From Acanthopleura granulata (taxonomy: Eukaryota > Mollusca > Polyplacophora > Chitonida > Chitonidae), in contig JABBOT010000002.1 in the NCBI GenBank assembly GCA_016165875.1, positions 27,418,265 through 27,482,264 on the forward strand: a DNA stretch of 64,000 nt, given 5' to 3'. The stretch's first letter is position 1; every line of letters starts with the position of its first letter. Positions 39,401-48,400 of the stretch are shown piece by piece. Below the pieces are notes generated by a model. The model did not search any database, was not told the origin of the DNA, and was given only the letters and a program-made list of their open reading frames with translations. The position numbers and the translations under genes are program-made.

Positions 39401-42400
39401 ATCCGACACAAAAGCAGTTCTCCAGTCACAACGCTGATCTACACGATCAACATAACCAAGTGGATCTTGTGTCAAGAGAAAGCGGTATCATTGTCACAGA
39501 ATGAGATCTCAGGAATACATGGTTATCAGATCGTTAGTGGAAATCGAGGGATTCTTCCTAGTGTAATAAGAAGTTATAGCTTTCAATGCATTTGCCAAAA
39601 TTGTTACTTGTATTAATAATAACCTGTACATTTCATGAATTTGTGTGTAGAATTTTTATAATACAGACATTGCACACCATTGTTAGAGAGTACAAAGGCA
39701 GTCCCTAGAGTTCTTGCTGATTCTAAAAGCCTACACTGATCAACATAGCATGTATATATCTGTATAGCATAACACTGCCCAGTAAGAAGTTATGTATGCC
39801 GGAGAACTGTTTGAATAGTATTGTTGTGGGTTGAAATATGCAGGGCATTTTTGTCTGTACAAGTAATTCCTTTATACATACAGTCCAGCTGTATGTATTA
39901 CAGTACAGTCCAGCTGTATGTATTAAGACATTTATGTATTTACAGTCCATCTTGCCTAAAACTCGTGACTTGTGGCTGTGGGCTCGAGTATTGTCGAGTA
40001 CACGTCACCTCGTCTCTCTGACATCAGGTCTATTCTCTGGGTTTATTCATGGCTTTGGCCCTCAGTGATTATACAGGTATTGGTAATGTGATATTGTGGG
40101 GTAGGAGGTTGTTTCAAGTGAGTGGGCACAAACCATCTGATCTGTGGAGTGGTGCCCTGTACAGGAGGCTAGGCTGTCATGGTTGTAAAGGAACACCCCG
40201 CAAGCGACTGGTCCCTTGTTAGAGATTGACAGGATGCATTCCCTAGTATTGCATCTAAGACAAAACTGACAACAACTGTTATATGTGAGAAATACATAGA
40301 TGTAGATGAAACTTTTACTGTGTATTGGTAGTGGAGAGTGAAGCCCTGGAATGAATGAACGAAACGAGGGTGAACTCCACATTGGCAGTATAGCCTCCAT
40401 AACTTGGTGAGAACGTGCTAGAGCCAGGACACAGCGTAGTTGCGGCTTTTGCTATGAAAGCGATAATATATGAAATCAGAACAAATAGGAAAATTCCTAA
40501 CAGATGAAATTGTGTTGCCAACATGTACTTACACTCTACCTGTTTGTAAGGACACTTGATGACCTCAGTAAATACCATCAAGACTACTGAATACTTCTAT
40601 TTTGATACAGCAGAGTTTTCATATTTTGCACCTTTCCTTGCCATTTGAAGTAACACTACTCCTTGCCAGTTTATGAAAGCATGGTGGTGAGCATGCATAT
40701 CAACAGGTGCTTCCACCGAAAGTTTAATGTGAGCAAGTAAAATGCACATGAAGTATAGGGCTGTGTGGTCAAGGAAGAAGTGAAATGTTATCAGTGATTG
40801 TTAAAGGTTTCAGTGTATGGGTGTGCCTTTACACCTGTAGTTCTGTGGAAATACCCCAGCCATTGTGTGCAAAGCTGGAAAGGAGATCAGTGCTGTCAGT
40901 CTCTAGAAGTAGAACAGGATGTGTCTAACCTTACATTCCAAGGTCATGTTCTATCCCGGTTGATTACTACTACCCGAATCCTGTCTAGCCTGCAGGAATG
41001 GGCCTACATGACAATAACCTAAGCACTGGGTCGGTGTCACTCATTAATATCAAGAAGTTTCTTATGTCCTTTTTCGCTGAAACCTGAAAATAAAAACGTG
41101 AACATCTTTGTTCATGGTATGAAGAGTATAATAGTATTCTACAAAGTGCCTTCATGATCAGCTTCTCTTTCCTCTCCACTGGCTGTAGCATAACAGAGTA
41201 AAGCTTGTGTAAGACGGCTTTTCTTCTCACAGTCACCCTTTTTGTGAGTGGCTCTGCCTTTTTGCCCTGAACAAAGCTGGCTGGTGTAATGGAGTGTTCT
41301 TGCTGTTTCCAATTTCAGCCTGATTTAAGCTGTAGGCTGTGAACCAGTGTTTAAGAGATGAAGCCCTGACTTGTCCAATCCTTCTCATCCATGTATCCTC
41401 AATACAGCGGGAGTCCACGTCCAGCTAAAGGATGAGATATGTTCAGCTAATGGCGGCCTTAATGACTTCACACGCACAAAGAACATCAACAGCATAGTAT
41501 TGATTCTGGAGTCTAGCTTCCATCAAAAAATGACCTCTGCCAAACTCAGTTTAGTCCTTGATGATTTTTTTCTGTCTTGATTTGCTTTTTCTCCCCATAG
41601 TCTCAGCTATTCAATAATATTTGCATATATATCTAATGATAATATATTATTTTCACTAACTGGCAGTGTTTCAGTATTTGTCAGTGTCTGTGTAATTTAC
41701 CCTAGGACATTTCAATCAAAATATATTTGACATCAAGAGTTACGTTGCCTAATAGTTTCCCTTGTCCTGCATTCTGCTAATGAGAGCTGAGAGCCAAGGG
41801 AGGTAAGCAGTGAATGTGTTCCTGTACATCACTGAGCATTTCAGAATGGACAGATATTGTAACGCTATTACATGGGCTTAGAGAGAAGGTATTACCCTTA
41901 ATAATGTAGTTTCTCGCAAAAAAAGTGCATTTTTATATACAGATTATGTCATAAAATATAATTTAGGCCTTTCTCAAACAAACTTCAGAACACCTTTCTA
42001 ATATCTACAGAACTCACAGAAAGGGGTAGCCAAGTAATCACATGGCGTTTCCATGGGAGAGAAAAGGTCCCATTGAACACTAATAGGGCAAACTTGGCAA
42101 CCCAGCATCCGGCTTTCACTCGACCAGTTCGGCTCTGCTTCTGCATTTTTCTCATTAGGTTGGGTGCCTTGCATCTGCTACAATTTACAACCCCTAATGC
42201 CCACTGTTAAGTCATAACAAACCTCGAGCATATTCTCTCTCTCTCAGTACACACCCGGGTTTGCCATGTTTGATAAAGCTGAGCATTATGGGAACAATAC
42301 TCACCCCTTCACCAGCTCGACCTTCGTAAAATGTATCCCAAGATTTACACTGTTATGGCCAGTTGTTCATTCTTTGGAGCAAAATCTAATTGATGGTGAT

Positions 42401-45400
42401 ATTTGATCCTCTTTAATAGACTCCGGAAGTATATCACATTTATTTGCAACAACAGCTGTGAAGGTTGATATTAAAAAGCTGAGCATAAGTTCCTAGGATA
42501 AAATTTCACGAGCCCTAGATCGGGATGCTCAGCTTCATCAAACATGGCAAACCCTGGTGCGTACCGAGATTTTCTGCCAATTTTGCTCGAGGTTTGTTAT
42601 GACTTAACAGTGGGCGTTAGGGGTCGGGTGAAAGCCAGACAGTAGGTCTGGTGGCCAGGTTTGCGCTATTAGTGTTCAATGGGACCTTCCCATGGCGTTG
42701 TAGAGTAGTAGAAACGCCATGTAATTAAGAATTGGGATGTGGTAAAATGTCCAGCTTAGTCATGGACTGAACTTTGTCATTTAGGGCATGTTCAAAGATC
42801 TGGAATGAGGCATGCCCCAGAGAAATCCACAACATTTATATCCCAAATTGACCATGAAGAGAATGGTTTGAATGGATTCGGTCTGCATTACCCAAATTGT
42901 TCAATCTATTTGGACAGATATTATCACTGCTGGAATCAGAATATTACCTTTCTCTCCCAGTTTTTTGAGAAAGTGAAGATTTGGATATGTTGGTCATTAG
43001 ATGGACGAACCAAAGGAGAAAAACAAAACTTTGTATTCCTGTTAAAATTACATGTGCTGAAAAACACAGATCAGGCGTCCCAAAAATTAGAAGAGTTAGG
43101 GTATTCATTTATGGTCACACTTTTTCATCTCAGGTTTTGACAGATATGACTCTTTTCTGCATTATCTCATTGCCTTTTACTTTTCTTACAGACGTCGATT
43201 GTTTCGAAATTTTCGGAATCATGATGTTAAGGGATTGAAACAGAGTATTGAGGATTATTCCAAGCACCATCAGAAGTCTGCAGGCAAACACAAGCACCAT
43301 CACAAACCACACAAGCATCACTATCAGCATGTAGAGCACCCTCAGCACAACAGAATCGACTCACCCGCCAAGGCCAAGAGGCAGCATGCTCCTGATGTGA
43401 ACCATGGACAACACAAGGACCATCCACAGCACAAGGACCACAAACAAAACAAGGACCATCCACAGCACAAGGACCACAAAGCAAAACAAGGACCATCCAC
43501 AGCACAAGGACCACAAGCAAAACAAGGACCATCCACAGCACAAGGACCACAAGCAAAACAAGGACCATCCACAGCACAAGGACCATAAACAAAACATGGA
43601 CCATGCCCAACACAAGGATCACGAGCAAAACAGGGACCATCCCCAGCACAAGCACCATGCAGAACACAAGCAAAAGGAGCATGAGAAGCACCCTGAACTC
43701 AAGCAACACTCTCAGAACCAGACACCAGGGATTGTTCACAACCACAGCGGGCCTCAGCAGAAATTGGAGGCTGTGGAGCTTCATGCTCACCTGCTGCCCA
43801 ATTCTATCCACGGCCACGTGAGTATTATGTTCCGAGGTCACAGAACTTCTGTGGCAGTGTCACTTCTCTTCCTCCTCATACATCAGCTGGGTTTCTATCT
43901 CTAACAAGCTATACGTACGATTTTAAAATCTTTCATCTTAGTACAACCTGACCTCACTTGGCATTCAAGAAGTGTAGGCAAAGTACTAGTTGGCCCAGTC
44001 ACACTGTATTTTGACTGGGCGAGTGTTCTGTCTTAGTGTTGCAGTGATGCATCACTGAAAATATATTAACAGTTGTGTCAAGCCTTGATATGACAGAAAT
44101 ATTGTTAAGAGTGATATTACACCCATAAGACCAGTAATTCCGTATAGAGTTTGAGAACACTTGTCTGAACACGCTGTATGAGTCCACACACTCTTTTTTT
44201 CGAGATTTTGGCATATGGAAATGATTTAATTTTAAAACTCTGTAAATATTTAGTAAATTTATATTATGTCTGTGTGGAAAAAGCCATGAATTGGTAAGCT
44301 AAAGTTGTCCCTTAATTTTCAGATTGTAGCAGCCAGTGAAGATGAGGCCCTCAAAGCACTGGAAGCTAAGGTGTCCATCCACAAGTCTGTACAGGTAAGA
44401 TTAAATCCCAAGGTAATTCATCATCCCACGGTCACTCTGCATCCCAAGGAGATAGTGATCTGTGGCTTATCCACATATAAACACCTTTGACTAATGTGAA
44501 ATAAGAAAAACAACAAAGCTTAGATCAAGTTGCCATATTTTTTTTATCCCCTGAAAGCAGCTCCCTCATTAATTACATCACATTGCTTGAAAAGGAGGGA
44601 CATGTAGCGATTGCTTTTTCCATCCATGCATCAGTCCGTCCGTTCTTCCGTCTCAGATCCTCAAACTCGCACAGTGTGTGCCTCATGACCTGAAGTTGTG
44701 CACTATCAGGTTATTTTTTTCACGTTTCGATATATTTTAAATGTTATCTGCCCTTGACCATATTTTTCAGATTTGTGCAGAGCGTATCTCAGCAGCTATT
44801 ATGCATAGGATTCTCAGACTCACACGAAGTATGCAAAATGACCTGTAGTTGTGCACTGTCAGGGTTTTTTTTCGCATTTCGATCTGCTTTAAGAGTTATC
44901 TTCCCTTGACCATATTTTTCAACTTTGTGCAGAGCATATTTCGGCAACTATTATGAATGGGCAAAATGACCTGAACTTGTGCATTGTCAGGTTATTTTTT
45001 CGCATTTCGATCTATTTTAGGAGTTATCTTCCCTTGTACATATTTCTCAAGTATCTGCAGAGCATATCTCTGCAACTATTAGGCACACAAAGTGTGCAAA
45101 ATGACCTGAAGTTGCTCTGTCTTGTCATTTTTTCACATTTCGATTTGTTTTAGAAGTTGTTTTCCCTTACACATGTTCAGATTTGTGCACAGACCCAGTT
45201 GCTCCCTTGACATTGTGTTCACCAACACGACCAGGGTGAAAAAGATAGTAACCTCTTCCTGCTATTTTTCTTGCCAAACATTTGTCCATGTCGTTATTGA
45301 ATCTGTACCTCTGTGAAGTAAGTCTTTTTTGTGGGGTGGGGGGGAGGGGAATTCTTTCATTTGCTCACGAGGGCACTCAGTTTCTTAAAGATATATTATT

Positions 45401-48400
45401 ACCGTGCAATTGCTGATTGTGCTACATTTATATTTTTCTGGAGGGGAGGAGAAACGTACAATTTGGCAATCTGTGATTGCTTTCTTGTTTTTTTTTTCAC
45501 TAAAGTTTAACAAGTGATATTGAAGAAGTCCACTTGGGTGCCATGTTAAAGAAATATATCCTTGGTGTTTTTCCCTCCAGAAAGCAGCGGTTAAGCGATT
45601 GATGAGACCAGTTCAAGGTCATCGCCTTGGAAAAACAGGGAAAAGTCACCTCAGAAATGACCATCATAAAGCTCACAAAGTTCCCCATCACAAACATCAT
45701 GGGAAGCACAGCCAGCCACACAAAGGTGCCAAACACCACGGTCAGTTGTTGTTGTTGTCACTTGTCAGTGGTTTTCAACAGTAGATGTTTCAATTCACAA
45801 GAACATACTGTTTAGTAACCCATTTTTTCATTGTCAGAGACTGTCTAAACTTTTAGGATTGAAAAACAATGTAACGTGGGAAATATCATTGAATTTTATA
45901 TATACATAGTTCATAAAGTGTATTGTAGGCATGTTGATTACAGTAATTCTTACTACATGTACTTTTCATAGTAATTTATCCAATTTTAATTTTAAAAAAC
46001 TCATAGGCTGTTATGTAATTGATGTTCTAGGGATTATTTCTTTATTGGTACTATATTGTTACAGTTTGTACCAAGGAGGAACTTGATGTGATGAGTAAAA
46101 GACTGACGGGCTGGTTTGCTCTTCTTCATGCGCGCAGAGAAGAGACCACCCATCATAAGATTCCGATCCACAAACATGATCGTGAGTTCCTCTTCAAAGT
46201 TTAGCTTCCTTTGAAAAACGTTTAGAAAGCATATATACTTCTTGGAAGTGGTCATAGCCAAGGGGCATATCTGTGACTTGCCAGTTGTCATCGTACAAGT
46301 GGAAACTTTTGAAGCATGGTGTTACACAACAACCAAATATAGTTCTTTCTTCCTTCGAAGCCCTCTAATTTGTAAGTAAGTGGAAAAGTAAAAATTATGA
46401 TGAGTAATTAAGTAAGGGTGGCACTGACCAATAGTGATTAACAAGCATATATGACACTCAGCCAGTAATGACTGAACAAGCACGTGGCATTCAGCCAGTA
46501 GTGACTGAACTGCAACCTGTGGCACTTTGCCAGTAATGATTGAACAAGCACATGTGTCACTCAGCTAGTAAAATACTGAACAAGCACATGTGATGCTGAC
46601 CAATAATGAGTGAAAAATATGTGACACATAGCCAGGAATGATCTAACAAGCACTTATTAAGAGTTGAGTTGGCTGTTAGAGTTCACTTTGTTAAAGGTGT
46701 CAACTGCGGCAGTTTATATCTGCCAGAGTATAATGCCACTTGACAGCTATTTACTCCTCTGTTTTAGCCCTTTCATATAGTACACATAATTGAAAGCATT
46801 TGAGTTAAGAATTGTTCAGATCCTTGCAATGACATCTGTCGTAACCCTTACTTTACAGATAAGTGTGACTGTCAGGAGACAGCCGTGTGGGCTCTTCACC
46901 AGTTTGACCTTAACGGAGACAATCACCTGAATCACACAGAAGTCAAACATCTGGAGACTAACCAGAATGAGCCCTGCCTGAAGCCCTTTATAGAATCCTG
47001 TGACCACAATCTGGACGCTCATCTCTCCAGGAAGGAATGGTGCTGCTGTTTTGCCAAAACACGTACGTGATCACAAATGTGCTTTCTGCGTAGGTCTGGT
47101 TTGGAAAACCATACATCGATACAGTTTTGGATATTGATTGTTTATTACCTGAATTACGTTGTATTGACATGGTCATCACAGTTAATTTGGTCTCCACAAG
47201 GACCCAGATTTGCTTGCATGTCATTATCTTAATCAAGAATAGCAACATGTGGATGGTCGTGGGTAACCCCCGGACTCTGCCTGGTTTCCTCCCACCATGA
47301 TGCTGGCTGTCGTCGTATAAGTGAAATATTCTTGAGTACGGCAGAAAACACCAATCAAGTAAATAAATAAATAATCAAGAATAAACTCCTTCGAAACAGC
47401 TACATACAGTATTAGAGATTTTGTCCAAATACACAGCAATTGCTTGTGGATACAACTTTTACGGTGGATTTCTAACACCATTACCAAGTCGTAATGCAGT
47501 GTGATAACCAACAACAAAAAGTAATGTGACTTAGTAACAGAGTTAAAATTCACATTAATTCATGATACTAATAATGAAGTTGTTACCAGAAAGCAATGTG
47601 TTACATATTTATTCACCAACCAACTTCAGTAATGTTTCTAGTGTAATTAAATTGTTTAACCGGCATCAACACTATGAATATTGCAGTCTCTAGCGGTCAC
47701 TATCCTTTTAATACTCGTTCATCCTGTTAACCAAACTTCACCCTTGCTGCCACGCTGGCTGTACGTGGGTAGGTCTTTCAGCAACCTGCAGATGCTCATG
47801 GACTTCTGCTCATATAAGTGAACTTTTCTTGAGGACAGTGTATAACATCAATCAGATAAATGAACAAATAAATATTGAAGTGAAAGACAGCGCATGTTCA
47901 AGTTTAAGTTTATGTCACAACTTATAAACAGCTGGTATCTCCTACCTCCCTGAGTAGTCAGTCTCTTAAAAGCATGGGCGCCTGATCCCCAGTCGGCAGC
48001 AACATACTCCAGACTTCAAGCAAAGATAATTCAGCAACAAATTCATATAAATTCAAAAGTTTTGGCATTCAAAAGAGAATTTTGTAATATTTTTAATGAA
48101 CAGTACCTCGCTCGTGAGCTGTCTTTTACCCTAACAAAACTTGACAATATTTTGTACATGTCTGAACAGTCATATTTCAATTTCAGAGCCACCATGTCTT
48201 CAAAGAAAACAAAGTCTTCAGCACCATCATTTATTAGGTAAGATATATCTAATCTCCCTGCCAGGGTGGACACTGAAGTGTATTATGTTGGTAGTTTAAG
48301 TTATTTCTTTGTATTGCTTGCCAACATTTTACCTGTATTTCTTCACACATAATAATAGATTACATTTCAGAGTGAAGATTCCTTAGGGCATTGGTATAGC

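Larger units (their letters stand above)
30885..43191 (+). other. Testican intron 3 (12.3 kb)
   Basis: The largest intron, and the place where a Kazal-encoding exon would be expected. I found no plus-strand segment with the VCGSDG.TY..C type of signature. It contains the 28-bp repeat at 33.9 kb, interspersed repeat copy 2, a MITE at 36.9-37.1 kb, and a fold-back element at 42.0-42.7 kb. Confidence 0.55.

Noticed and set aside
41371..41580. Possible Kazal remnant (ICSANGG followed by polar residues)
   Set aside because: The Cys spacing and the Y..C part of a Kazal domain are missing, and no acceptor or donor in the needed phase flanks it.
42805..43140. 111-codon plus-strand frame just before exon 4
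   Set aside because: It ends 50 bases before the exon 4 acceptor and is in intron 3. Its Trp/Phe-rich composition shows no family, and exon 3 joins exon 4 in phase without it.
43227..43841. 204-codon minus-strand open frame over the His-rich exon (Val/Leu/Trp-rich)
   Set aside because: It is the antisense of the 36-bp coding repeat, whose period keeps several frames open. The plus strand has matching splice phases and the sense motif.
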